Shown: positions 45,575-57,034 of the stretch, one piece after another
How the letters are laid out: each line of letters opens with the position of its first letter
Numbering within the stretch: the first letter of the stretch is position 1
Origin: Gigaspora margarita
Taxonomy: Eukaryota; Glomeromycota; Glomeromycetes; Diversisporales; Gigasporaceae
Direction: 5' to 3'
Length of the DNA stretch: 64,000 bases
NCBI GenBank assembly: GCA_009809945.1
Contig: WTPW01000025.1
Location: 124,026-188,025 of the forward strand
The notes under the pieces: generated by a model
Databases searched by the model: none
What the model saw: the letters and a program-made list of their open reading frames with translations, nothing else
Told to the model about the DNA's origin: nothing
Position numbers and translations under genes: made by a program

Positions 45575-46276
45575 AAATTTAAGTTTTTGTATAGTAATAT
45601 TTATAGAAAATATAATAATTTTTAACAACCAAATATCAGGTCGCAGCTTTAGTGATGATACTTGAGAAATTATTTTTTTACTAGCTTGTAAAAGTAAATA
45701 TTGTTTGTATCAAATTTATGATGATATTAAAAATGGTAATAATTATAAAATTAGTATATCTAGTTTTCAAAGAATTTGGAAAAAGTATCTTCCAGGAATA
45801 AAATTTTTAATAGCATGAAGTGATTTGTGTTCACTATGTAAATCTATGCAATAATATTGGCCTGCTATATAAACAGAAAAAAATTACAAGAATGACAAAA
45901 TTATTGACTTGGACTCAATTAGAACATGAAAATTTTAAATAAAGTTATTATTACTATTAATTTATATTCATACTGCAATATATTTGTACAATTTGAGTAC
46001 TAGATTATTGAATAATATATTATTATAGTTGTTGCTCAAATAATTATAACTACTAGTTTATAGTTTTAACTTGTTTTAAATAATAGTTACTATTTAGAGA
46101 GTCTTAAAGTTCCAAGCTAGTTAGGTTTAAATAACAACTATATATATTATTTACTATTATTACAATAAGAATTGCAAAAAAAATAAATAAATAAATATTA
46201 AAATACTCAAATTAAACAAATATACTATAACATTCATAACTAATTAGAATACAATTTATTTTAATTATAGAAATTG

Positions 46277-46791
46277 GACCTGCAGGTTGATAGCATAGCA
46301 GTTATGCTCCCAGGTTGCAAATTGAAGGTTGCTAGTTCAAATCTCTTAAAGGTAAAATAGAAAAAACTAGCCAGTTAGGAGACTGAAATACTATAGAAAA
46401 TCAAGGACCCAGGACATTGACTGATGTACTTAATTGGGCAGTTGCTATTATCAAATCTGTAGCAGTAAAATGAAATAAGTTAGAACCTGATTTGGATTAA
46501 CCAAAATCACAAGACATAATACAAGACCTAAGTCTAATAAAGTTACTATATAAACTTATATTACAAATATTCCAAGTGTTTTCCATACCAACATGGTGAG
46601 GATGTAGTCTGGCCGATTGAAGGCAGTGCTAGGAGGGTAAATTCTTGGTGCCCACTAGGCATTTGGGCAGTCTGAAATAGGGCTAGCTAGATGTGACTAT
46701 GTACAATAGCTCAATATGTACATTCGTTAATATATAATAAATAAAGTATTAAAGTACATGTAAACAACTAGTACAAGTTTAAAAAAATAAA
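46277..46791 (+). mobile_element. SINE-2: tRNA-headed retroposon with 14-bp target duplication
   Basis: Flanked by perfect AATTATAGAAATTG (46263-46276 and 46792-46805) and ending in an A-rich tail AAAAAAATAAA. The head has an A-box-like TAGCATAGCAGT (46291-46302) and a B-box-like AGTTCAAATCT (46334-46344); the B box reads CA where the consensus has CG. The 515-bp body does not match SINE-1 by eye. It lies in the non-coding gap of the 44.4-kb transposase relic. Confidence 0.85.
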
Positions 46792-47574
46792 AATTATAGA
46801 AATTGTATTGCAAACTCTAAGTTATTATTACACTCTATATCAAATTAGACTAGTTTACCTCAACCTGGGATTCCAAACACAATAGATATTGAAAAACTAT
46901 ATATTATAGAATTATGCAAAAGCTAGTTATATTCCATACTTAGCAAGAAGGAGCAACTTACTTTAAATCCCTTTATAAAATTGAGTTGTTTGGTATATAT
47001 GAAGAAGCAGTTCCATATCAAGTAATTAATTTTTCTCTCCTAGGAAAGAATTTAGTTTTTAAGTATAAAAAATGGATTACTAACAAACAAATTACTAAAA
47101 TTATTACTATTTGCAAAATAAAATATCTTTGATCAATTTTGCAAATTGCAGCTTATATATACAATTATTTAATTGCTATATGAGCGCTGTTCAATAGAAA
47201 GGGGAGAGATCTCCTTTTTGGCTAAAAATTTTTTATTGCCTCATTTAATAAAGCATAAACAGGTATATAATTTTTTTTAGAACATTAAACTATACTAATT
47301 TAATAATTTATTTAAAAATTTTCAAGTTTTTATATTGCTACCTTATACTTAGGGTGACCAGGAATATGCTATTAGCATAATTTAGCATAATTCGAGTTCA
47401 CTAGCATTATTATGCTAGTAGCAGAATTTAGCATAATTTACATTTTCTAGCATAAAATTTAGCATTATTTGGGTATTTTTGATAATAGATAGAGTATCAC
47501 TAAATTTTTATATACATATGGTACAGAGAATCTAAAAACTACATTACAATATTTTTGGACGATTTTGAACACAA

Positions 47575-48000
47575 AAAAACTGGGATAGCTTATCTTTGGA
47601 TATAATCGATTTTTTGTCAATCGCCAGCAGTCATTACATAGTAAAGTCCAAATTCTTCTGTGTAAATCGATTATTAACACTTAAATAAACTTGTTTGGAA
47701 GACAAAACTACACATATCTTGAAAGTTTCATCAAAACAGGAGTACTTTTTATTATTTGACTTTTAATTTTTACGTTCAACGAATATATTTGTTAATAAAA
47801 TTTTAATCTCTTTATTGAACATAAAAATTAAAATCCAATTAATAAAAAATTCTTCAATTTCGTTGTAAATTTTAGAGTATATGTATTTTGATCATCTTGT
47901 TAAGTTTACTTAAGCGACTTTAATCGATTTGCTTAGTAAAATTTGGACTTTATTATGTAGCAACTTTTGTCGATCGTTGGGCAGCTTATTTTCAGGTATG
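47575..48000. repeat. Foldback repeat family F, copy 1
   Basis: The outer arms carry AGCTTAT(C/T)TT and TAGTAAA(G/A)TCCAAATT in inverted orientation. The inner part holds TTTATTATTTGACTTTTAAT and its loose complement. A related copy is at 59580-60290. The arms appear to abut the hAT C-terminal fragment. Confidence 0.65.
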
Positions 48001-48120
48001 GATATTGAATGTAGTTTTTCTAATTATAAAAATACTCTTGATAATAATCATCATGCACTTTCAGAAGAAACTTTAGGAAAACTTAATATATTATATTTTA
48101 ATAAAGAAAAGTTAGAATAA
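47929..48120 (+). pseudogene. hAT transposase C-terminal fragment
   Basis: From about 47993 the frame reads SGMDIECSFSNYKNTLDNNH then HALSEETLGKLNILYFNKE and ends at a stop. This resembles the hAT dimerisation block (the S-A-D-V-E-R-S-F type motif followed by the L..L..F region). The start of the open frame lies in the foldback repeat, so only the 3' part is transposase-derived. Confidence 0.65.
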
Positions 48121-48470
48121 ATATAATTCATAAATAGTTATTTTTAAAATTTTGTATTATTAAAACTATAAAATCTCTTAATTTAAAAAAAAAATTTTTT
48201 TAAAAAAATCATTAGCAGAAAAAGCATAATTTCATACTATTAGCAAGCATAATTTACTATCATTAGCAGCAGAATTCTGGACACCCTACTTATACTAAAG
48301 TATAATTGGTATGATTTACAAAAACGTGATTTTCTCAACATTTTTGATCAGATCTAAATGTAGATCTCTCCCTTTTCTATTGAATAGCGCCCATATGATT
48401 TATGATTGCATAATTGTATAAGTTATTTTTAAAAAATATGGTATTATTTTGAAATTATAATACTATAGAG

Positions 48471-48689
48471 GATGTCAATAGAAACTAGACAAATTATTTT
48501 TAGGAATTTTTTCAAACTTTTGATTAAAATATCTTAACTATTAATCAATTTGATAAAAAATTTTTTATTTTAATCCTATAACTATATAGAATTAATAAAA
48601 AATTTTTATCAAGATTGGTTTAATAGTTGTTAAGATATTTTAATCTAAAATTTGCTTAAAAACAAGTTGCTTAGTATTGATGCTCCTCC
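48471..48689. mobile_element. Foldback MITE, family B-like ends
   Basis: Left end GAGGATGTCAATAGAAACTA, complement of right end GGAGGAGCATCAATACTAAG. The arms fold over nearly the whole length (AAAATATCTTAACTATTAAT with its complement near 48627). The end resembles the element at 40981-41183. No clear target duplication. Confidence 0.7.
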
Positions 48690-49219
48690 AATATTTAAAA
48701 GTTATTGTCTGGTCATTGTTACATACTACTATATCAAAATTTTGATTATATGTATTTGTATAGTTGAATTTTAAATGTTTATTAATAGAGCTAATTATAA
48801 TATTGGCTTTATTTAATAAGAATTTTAAAACTCAATTATACAAATACAATCAATATTTTGAAATTGTAGTAACTATTGTAGTACAATAATTTGTTTGTAT
48901 TGAACTTTAATTAAAAAATCACTTTACAATTATACAATTAAGTAATTGTATATAAGCTGTGTTCTATAAAAAATAATTAAAAGATTTATTATTTTAGAAA
49001 CAATAAATTAAATTCTTTTAAATTTTTGTTGATTTGTTTAAAATTTACAGATGAATTATCTTATTCCTAAAAATGAAAGTGTTGAAAAAGGTGCTAATAT
49101 AGTCATATCTCTTGTATATAACTATTTTACTTTGTATGGTTTAGGCAAAAGGAGTTGTATACATGCTGATAATTGTATTGAACAAAATAAGAATAATGCA
49201 ATAATCAAATATTTAAGGA

Positions 49220-49582
49220 TAGAGTGAATGTAGATCATTTTTAATCATGATTATGTTGTAATCATATGAAATCAGGTAAATAACCAATCAGGATTGTAAA
49301 CAACAATGATTCAACCAATCAGAATTAGTGATTTTTGTGCGATCTAAGGAAATTTGGGATCATCTAAGTTTTTTTTACCAATATACAAAGATAGATTTTT
49401 TTAAATGATATAGGGTTTAAAATTTTACTATGACAAATAGAAGACTTCAAATTATATACTACAAAATTTTGGGAAATACTGGCTATAATCTTGAAAAGTT
49501 TTATTAGAAGCATATTTTTGCTTTCTATATAAAATTTTTTGTACCCCATAAATCATATAAAATTTGATCTATGTTCACCCTA
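49220..49582. mobile_element. MITE interrupting the 44.4-kb transposase relic
   Basis: Left end TAGAGTGAATGTAGATCA and complement of right end TAGGGTGAACATAGATCA. It separates the HADNC block from the GHTKF block, which in an intact protein should be only a few residues apart. The target duplication is unclear (TTAAGGAT against TTAATGTA at best). Confidence 0.75.
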
Positions 49583-50216
49583 CCCTTAATGTAGAAAGTA
49601 ATGAATGGTCTTTATAATAAGATAACTTATTGTTTTATAGTTGCAGGCCATACAAAATTTGGCCTAGATGGGTTTTTTGGTTTTTTTAAACTAAAGCTTT
49701 AAAACTCTAAAGTAGATAATTTAGAAGATTTAATTAATGTAGTTCAAAAATCTATAGTTGGAAAATACAATCAGATAGCAACTATTTATATTCTGAAGGA
49801 AATAAGAAGAATAAATTTTTATAAATGGTTAAAGTTTTTAGATCAATTTTTTCATTAGTCCAGAAATTCTTAAACAGTACCAATTTATTATATCATATGA
49901 AAATGTTGGAAAGGTAATACTTTGAATATCAACAGATTCAATACCAAAAGAAATAACTATTGTACATATTGACTCAATTCATTGTACAAAAAATAGAAAG
50001 ATAATAATGACAGAAATTATATTTGCACATGGAATAAATTTAGATTGGCAATGGTATTTGTATAATGAAGTACAGCAACATATACAAAATCCATTAAACA
50101 TGATATCTATTGTGCCAAACCAATCTTTCCCAAACCTACCAAATCAAAAAAAGTATTATGAATCAAAATAAAGGCTAATTATAATAAAATTCTTGTGAAC
50201 ATAATTCAAATTAATA

Positions 50217-50941
50217 CAGTCAGATCTCTCTATAATCACAAGTTGGTCATGCCCTATTTTGGTGATTGTATAGAGGTGTGACTATAAATAAAATACTTTT
50301 TCATAGTCATATAATCAAAGATCAATAAGTAATATATTTGCGCATATTTGAAATACTATTAAAAAATTTAAAATATTTGATAGTGAATGACTTTTGATTC
50401 AGTGGCCCAATTTGGATAAAATGACCATCAGAGTGTTTTCTAAAGAGTATATAAAATCTATTACAAAATGCTAAGATTATTAAGGATTTTTTGTCTAGAT
50501 ATTTAAATTTAATTAATTCTTAAACATGTAAAGTAATTAACGATCACAGGAGCCTGTGATTGGATTTTCGATCTTGAGCTCATTAAAATCGTCTCATCGA
50601 GATGAACATTTTGGTGGTTGTTTCATTTAAATCGGACTGCTGCATCAAAAGTTATTTGCTGTCAAACCTTTAAGAATTTTTAATCGAATATTTTATATAA
50701 ACATGAATATGAATATCAGCAAATCAGATTTTTTTAATCCATATTTAGTCAAATTGGTGACTATAAAGAGGGTTTTTATTAATAAAATTGATAAAAAAAA
50801 TAAAATTTTTTTGTGACAGTAACTATAGGTGATTTGTGACTATAAGGAGGGTTTTTTACTATATTTAAGTCTATTGCACAATATTGGGTGCTTATATAGA
50901 GGTGTGACTATATGGGGTGTGACTATAGAGAGGTCTGACTG
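50217..50941. mobile_element. pogo-like TA-flanked element carrying the palindromic module
   Basis: Inverted ends CAGTCAGATCTCTCTATAAT and, from the right, CAGTCAGACCTCTCTATAGT, bordered by TA. The interior has one degraded module (about 50385-50470) and one good reversed module (about 50545-50665) with AATCGTCTCATCGAGATGAA and the same neighbouring words as in the 5602-6494 element. No transposase. Confidence 0.85.
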
Positions 50942-51419
50942 TAAAATAAAATTAATAACTGAGTAAATTGCAATAGTAGCTTTATTTTTTATTAAAAATG
51001 TTACTATTCAATCTTCATATCAAGTGCAATTTATTGTAATACTAATATATTAACTTTTGGTAATAGTTATGATATTAAGATGAGAACTAATTCTAACTAG
51101 TCATTATTTATATGAAGTATTTAGAAACCAAAGTAGTCTATTTTATCTTTGTGTAAAGAATATAAAGTATTTTAAACTTAGACAAAGCAGATAACAATAA
51201 GTTGTTTACTTAATTATGAAAATGTACTAGTGATTAGCAATAATAGTTGTTAAAGATTTTTATTTATAACAATATTGATAATATTTACTATAAACTTTTT
51301 ATATGTATTCTAAAATAAACAATAAATTTATTATCTATCATGATAGACTAATAACTGGTTATTCAAAATATCTAATACAGACCTGTAAATTGATAGTGCA
51401 AGTAGCTAATAGCTGGTAA
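50942..51419. other. AT-rich, no gene recognised
   Basis: Nothing identifiable. Confidence 0.5.
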
Positions 51420-52215
51420 GCATACAGAATTTTTATTACCAGAGTAGTTTAACAGTAGTTCATGCCATAATTCCAGAGCAAACTAACTCAACTGAATAGA
51501 AAATATAAGACAATGCCAATACAAACCACCTCTAATTGATACTGCAGTAACCAAATTGGTATGTTTTGGTAACTAAATTTTTGATAATAATTCATCAGAA
51601 ATCAAATGATTTTAATATAATAATTTTAATACAAACTAACTCAATTTAAATACAGTACTATAATACCAAAATAGTGAGTAGTTGCAAATGAATTCTTAGT
51701 GAAAGAAGTAATAGCTTTAATGCAAACTAAATTTAAGCTTAAACCTTACAAAAATCAAGACAATTCTGGATGCAAACTAACTCAACCACATGGTGGTTGC
51801 TAGTAAGTGTGATGGAATTTTTATTACCAAAATAGTTTAACAGTGGCTTGTGACATAATTCCAGAGCAAACTAGCTCAACCAATAAAAAATATAAGACAT
51901 TGCCAATACAAACTACTAATCGATACCATGGTAGCCAAATAGTATGTTTTGATAAATAAAATTTTTATGGTAATTCAAACTAGAAATCAAATGATTTTAA
52001 TACAATAATTTTAATGCAAGCTAACTCAATCTAAATAAGGTACGATAATTACTAAAATAGTGAGTAGACCTTGCAACAGAATTCTTTGTGAAAGAAATAA
52101 CAACTTTACTACAAACTCATTCAAACTTAATCTCATAGAAATCAAAACAATCCTGGATGCAAACTAACTCAACTGCACAGTGATCACCAGAATAGCTAGT
52201 AAATATTACAGAATT
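51420..52215 (-). repeat. Satellite-like repeat family S, reverse array with ~386-bp higher-order unit
   Basis: Two large units (about 51428-51813 and 51815-52215), each opening with GAATTTTTATTACCA or a variant. Each contains four sub-blocks marked by GCAAACTAACTCAA-like words. The reverse complement carries the same words in the same order as the 23511-24520 array. No coding content. Confidence 0.82.
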
Positions 52216-52789
52216 TTCTTATGAGGATCTTTTTGCTATATAATTAGCCTTATTACTAATAACAATCATATTTATTAAATAGGTATCTGTTAAAAATCAA
52301 ATAAATAATTTTTAAAAAAATTGTAAAGAACTACTTAATGTGTAAAGCCCATTATAATTGTACTGATCCTGCACAGGGTCACACAATGCACAGCTACCCT
52401 AATTGTTTAGATTATAGTTAGATACAGTGAACTCTCCTAAACTTTAGTCAAAAAAGATTATCAAGAACCTATATCCATTAATAACTTGTTATATCCAGAT
52501 CGATCATCATAGCATGACTTAACTTGTTACAATAATTCTTGCAAAATGTGGGAAAATAAAATATAACATATATAAAATCTTAGTAATTTGACAAAATATT
52601 TAATTATGACTTCTTTTAAATTAACTTCAATTTGCTAAAAAAAAAGGACATATATTAGAGATCTTATCTACCTTAAAATAAAAAAAAATAAAAAAAGAAA
52701 AAGCTTATTTAATACATAATCTGGTATACCATAACTATATATAATATAAAATATAAAAAATCTTAAAAAAAAGCTGTTTTACACTATTT
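52216..52789. other. AT-rich, no gene recognised
   Basis: Only low-complexity A-runs at 52636-52700. Confidence 0.5.
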
Positions 52790-53960
52790 TTTTTAATTTT
52801 TGCATTTTTCCAATTTTTGCATATTTTCAAAATGTTTCAATGATCATAGAACAAAATCACATTAGATTTTTGTTTATTTTTTTTGTTTATAATTTAGAAC
52901 TTCTATCAATTTTACATTTTCAGTATGTTTTTTTTTTGGTTTTGTTTTGTTTTTTTTTTAGTTTCATTTTGTTTTTTCATTTTTTTTTATTTTATTTATT
53001 TTTTTTATTTTATTTCTACATAAAACACTGACTCTAACTTTTTGGCACTTTGCAAGAAATTCACAACTTGTTGAAACTTAGCGCAAGCCAACTCAGCCTT
53101 CTGACACTTTGCAAGAATACACAACTAATTTCACCAAACAATTTTTAATTTTGAAGAATGTTTTTTTCAAAAAATAAAGATTTAGTTGGTGCTTCATTTT
53201 TTTTTGTTTGATGTTTTTTATTCTTTTTATTTTTTTTTTATTAATTTATTTTATTCTGGCACTTAGGGCGAAAAATAACCTAAGCTTTTTCAACACTTTG
53301 CAAGCAAACCCAGACTTTTCTAGCACTTTGCATAAATATATACAACTTGATTTTAGCAATTTCTGTCACGAACTCTACTTCAGAGAAATGGATATTTGGG
53401 GTTTTATTTTTTATTCAGTTTGCTTACTTTGCATTTTTTTGGTTATTTCCTTTAATTTTTATTTTTTTATTTATTCTAGCACTTTGTGAAAACCTTTGAT
53501 GATTTCTGAATTGCAAAAAATAAACTCTTACTTCAGAGAAATGGAGATTTGGGCTTTATTTATTTTTTTATTTAGTTTGCTTATATTTTTATTTTTTTGT
53601 TTTTCTTTTTTTTTTACTTATTTTTTTATTTTATTTTATTTTATTTAGTTCTGACTTTCTTCAGAACTTTGCAAGAAAATGATCGGACTTTTCTGGCACT
53701 TTACAAGAACACCAACTCTAACTTCTCTAACACTTTGCAAGAAGTAGTGAATATAAGCAAATATTTGGTTAAAACAAAAAAATAAAATAATAGCTAACTG
53801 CAGAGTGAGGAAAATAAGTGTGTTGAGCTAGTATTTTTATAGAATTAGATATAACAAAGTGCGAAAGTGTTTAAAATATTACTATTTTTTTTGCTATTTT
53901 TTCAGGTTTGTTTTTTTTTGGTTTTATTTTTTTTATCAGTTTTTTTTTTTAATAATATAT
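52790..53960 (+). repeat. T-rich strand-asymmetric block with degenerate CACTTTGCAAGAA repeats
   Basis: The plus strand is strongly T over A. A CACTTTGCAAGAA-like word occurs about nine times (for example near 53045, 53103, 53285, 53323, 53669, 53695 and 53730). ACTTCAGAGAAATGG followed by a TTATTTTTT run and CAGTTTGCTTA occurs twice, about 155 bp apart. This is an old, degenerate tandem array. The Phe/Leu/Ile-rich open frames on the plus strand (52840, 53208 and 53597) follow from base composition and should not be called proteins. Confidence 0.7.
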
Positions 53961-54424
53961 AATGAAAATATGTAATATTGATTAAAAATTTAAAATATAA
54001 TATATTAATAACAATAAATAAAAAATATTTATATAATTTTATAATAAATTTAATAAATTGCGAAAACTTGCAAAAACCTGTAAAATGTTTAAAAAATTTG
54101 CAAAAACATGATTATGTGAATATTATTATTAATTAATTGTAATATCTTATTAATTTGTGCAAGCTTTTACAAGTTTTCACAAGCTTTCACAAGTTTTCAA
54201 TATATTTGTTTGTAATATTTTCGCTATAATTCAAATTTACTATGTCATAAATGTTCATAATTATAACACTTTCGTAATACTCTGAAGTCACTATAGTATA
54301 AACTTTCATAATTATTACTTTACATAATATTCTGAACTAATTGAAAGTTTTCATAAGTTACCCTAGTATAAAAACTTACAGAGGTTTATATATATATATT
54401 TTTTTTGAAATTACAGCAGATTAG
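53961..54424. other. AT-rich, short CAAGCTTTCAC-type repeats, no gene
   Basis: A CACAAGTTTTCA/TGCAAAAACTTG-type word recurs in both orientations at 54060-54200. Confidence 0.5.
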
Positions 54425-55494
54425 TATCAGTTATAGGATATGTCCTTTCAACTGCTCTATAATAAAAATTATAATAAAAACATATGAATTTACTATAGTT
54501 ATGAGTTAGAAGATTCTCTTTGATCTAACTTATTAACTTAAAATTAAATTTTTCGGGGATATAGAACAAGGGGAGAAGAAAAAATTGAGCTTAAAAATTG
54601 AATTAAAATTTCGCCGATTTTGCACAAAACGAAAATGTAACTTCGCCAAAAGCGAATATTTTCTGATTTTAAGATGATGAGTACATGTAAAATCATGTGC
54701 TGAACAACTTTTCTTAGTCGAAGAAAGTAGGTTACCTTGTAAGAAAAATGGGTTGCTATGTGCTAAAGTTAAAATTTATCATATTTCATAATACAACTTT
54801 TTTCCTTATTAGGTAACCTACTTTGGGCTCTTAAGCAAAGTTGTTCAGCATGTAATTTTACATTATATTTGAGGTTGAAACGCGCCTTTCGGACCTTTTA
54901 CTAAGTGAAAAATGGGGTTAAAGTTAGAAAAAAAAATTTCTAAAAAAAATTTTTTTTTTATAAAAAAATTTGTTCCCCCAACTTTAACCCCATTTTTCAC
55001 TTAGTAAAAGGTCCGAAAAGCGCGTTTCAACCTCAAATATGATGTAAAATTACACGCTGAACAATTTTGCTTAAGAGCCCAAAGTAGGTTACCTAATAAG
55101 AAAAAAAGTTGTATTATGAAATATGATAAATTTTAACTTTAGCACATAGACAACCCATTTTTCTTACAAGGTAACCTACTTTCTTCGACTAAGTAAAGTT
55201 GTTCAGAGCATGATTTTACATCTACCCATCATCTTAAAATAGGAATATATTCGCTTTTGGCGAAGTTACATTTTCGTTTTGTGCAAAATCGGTGAAATTT
55301 TAATTCAATTTTTAAGCTCAATTTTTTCTTCTCCCCTTGTTCTATATCCCCGAAAAATTTAATTTTAAGTTAATAAGTTAGATCAAAGAGAATCTCCTAA
55401 CTCATAGCTATAGTAAATTCATATGTTTTTATTATAATTTTTATTATAGACAACATTTTTGGCCATTTTTAAGGACATATCCTATGACTGGTAT
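54425..55494. repeat. ~1.07-kb near-perfect inverted repeat (giant hairpin)
   Basis: Two arms of about 500 bp centred near 54960. From 54458 to 55452 the arms match almost base for base, including TTTCGGGGATATAGAACAAG, GGTTACCTTGTAAGAAAAAT and AAAGGTCCGAAA-like words. The outer 30 bp (GGATATGTCC/GGACATATCC) are also inverted but separated by unmatched sequence. The centre is an A/T run. It contains more CpG than its surroundings, so it may be young. No frame is open across it and no target duplication is clear. Confidence 0.92.
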
Positions 55495-55735
55495 GGTTTA
55501 GATGATTGAATCCGTATAGTATAGTGGGTGTATGATATAACTGTATTATACTAATCTGCTATTATGTATAATTGATGAGCAGTATAGTATAGATTCTAAA
55601 AAAAAAAAGTATACAATACGGATCTGCTTTTATAATAGTTTAACTATAACACCAAATCAGTATAGTATAAACAAATTTTTAATGCTACTATACTATACTA
55701 TACTGATCTGGTAGCTATACATTTTTTTTATATAG
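55495..55735. repeat. Self-complementary ATACTATAC-word array
   Basis: Dense TATAGTATAG/ATACTATACT words in both orientations. TACTAATCTGCT here is the complement of AGCAGATTAGTA just left of the giant hairpin, so the hairpin may have inserted into an element of this composition. Confidence 0.55.
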
Positions 55736-56853
55736 AGCTATTCCGAGGATTACTTTTATTTGATTTTTTTACACTTCACACTAACATACATTTTAAAAGA
55801 CCTAAAATCTATAGAAAGTATCTAACAAAAACAAAACCTGAGTATGTTGCAAGAGAGAGAAGGTTTAGGTACATAATCCTCTGTATTTATAATAAGCTAC
55901 AAATTTACTTTTAATTGAGAGATGCACATTTTAGTTAGTGCATTATGGTTGTAGTCTCTTTTTCTCCAAATATGCTAGTTTTTACTTTGGTTTGTTTGCT
56001 TTGTTTACTTCTTAAAGAAGTATTATTCGATTATTTATTTTTTACAGAAATTTATTATTGGATTTACTTGGAGAAGTATCTTCTAGTTATATTATTATTT
56101 TCTTTTTGTTATCCTTATATATATTTATGAGTTCAACTTTTCTATTTTGATATTCCATCTATCTTATATATTATCTTAGATAGATACTTATGTGATATTC
56201 AATTACATCGATGTCTTAGATAAGTGCAGATTGTCTTCTATTTTGTTCAGTTATTCTTTTGTTAATTACTTTTACTCTTTTTTTAAGTTCGATCCTTCTT
56301 GTATATTGGATGTTTAGATATTCTTTGTTAATATGATTGAGTGGATTCATCTGTGGATTTATTTTTTTCAGATAAGTACTATTTCATTTGTTCTAAATTC
56401 TGGATTTACTTTACTGTTTTTAGATAAATATTTATTTATTGCTTGTTGTTCTAATTACTGATCATAGTTTACTATTTGCCTAGAGTCTTGATTTGTTTAT
56501 CTCATTACTGATTTCAGCACCCTCCAGTACTAAAGTTGCCAAATACACTTGCTTATATCTTTGTTTTTTTGAATAGGGCCCATATTTTCATTCTATTTTA
56601 TTCTGACCACACTCTGTTGTTATAGAGTGGCTTTTTATGCTATACAGTATAGAAGACCACTAGCTACATATATTTAACTAATAACTAGTACAATTGTATC
56701 AAAGTTGAAGGTGAAACAAAACCTACCTAAAACTAGTTTCAGAATGGTTCTAATCCAAAACTTGTTCAAAAAAGTCAAAACTACGAAACCCAAAACCCTA
56801 AAACTATAATTCAAAACTCAAAAATATAATATTGAGACTTTTAAAATTTATTA
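55736..56853. other. T-rich, no gene recognised
   Basis: The open frame at 55945-56130 is hydrophobic by composition (T-rich strand). AGATAAGTA-like words recur at 56172-56370, hinting at an old repeat. At 56750-56830 words such as CCAAAACTTG and AACCCAAAACCC appear, and their complements occur at 57680-57765. Confidence 0.45.
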
Positions 56854-57032
56854 CCGTATTTTACCGAATAGAAGCAACCACTATATAGAAGCTACCCCTC
56901 GATTTTGGATCCAAAAAACTGAAAATGGTTACTATGTTTTAATAGTAAAAATAGACCCAAATAAAAGCTACTCCCATGATTTAGCCCAAGAAAATCAAAA
57001 ATTTTTGGTTGCTTTTATTCAGTAATATATGG
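56854..57032. mobile_element. 179-bp TA-flanked MITE
   Basis: Left end CCGTATTTTACCGAATAGAA; complement of right end CCATATATTACTGAATAAAA; both then continue as AGCAACC. TA borders both sides. A second AGAAGCTACCCC/AAAAGCTACTCCC pair lies inside. Confidence 0.8.
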
Positions 57033-57034
57033 TA

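Larger units (their letters stand above)
47350..48288 (+). mobile_element. Internally deleted hAT element, perfect 8-bp target duplication
   Basis: Ends TAGGGTGACCAG and, from the right, TAGGGTGTCCAG, flanked by perfect CTTATACT (47342-47349 and 48289-48296). Both ends carry arrays of TAGCATAAT/ATTATGCTA words. A fragment of hAT transposase C-terminus survives at 47929-48120, and a foldback insert occupies about 47575-48000. Confidence 0.92.
47183..48392. mobile_element. TIR element, 5-bp target duplication, carrying a nested hAT
   Basis: Ends AGCGCTGTTCAATAGAAA and, from the right, GGGCGCTATTCAATAGAAA, continuing as GGGGAGAGATCT-like sequence. Flanked by ATATG on both sides (47178-47182 and 48393-48397). 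Apart from the nested hAT (47350-48288) only about 270 bp remain, so the element itself is a MITE. The superfamily is not assigned. Confidence 0.8.
44407..50170 (+). pseudogene. Second transposase-like gene, broken and split by at least four insertions
   Basis: Protein-like blocks occur in one order on the plus strand: MNTDTHPLFNCIFEETHSEI (44410), then FYKIKAISQSEMNLYFLGM (about 44768), ISICQPAWLIIHGIGKTKWE-like (about 44915), SISSFQRIWKKYLPGIKF (about 45757), YKIELFGIYEEAVPYQVIN (about 46977), NYLIPKNESVEKGANIVI and HADNCIEQNKNN (about 49053-49202), and VAGHTKFGLDGFFGFFKLKL (about 49641-49700). HADNC plus GHTKF suggests a DDE-type transposase; I recall this arrangement from fungal and animal transposon proteins (unverified). 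Splice-like sites (TTTACAG before 49051) suggest introns. Insertions: SINE-2, the 47183 element with its nested hAT, the 48471 MITE and the 49220 MITE. Stops and shifts make it non-functional. Confidence 0.7.

Noticed and set aside
46277..46350. Possible tRNA gene
   Set aside because: Same reasoning: tRNA-like boxes at the head of SINE-2; no full cloverleaf by eye.
52840..53785. Three hydrophobic plus-strand ORFs that look like membrane proteins
   Set aside because: Phe/Leu/Ile/Tyr content is forced by the T-rich strand; they overlap a degenerate repeat array.
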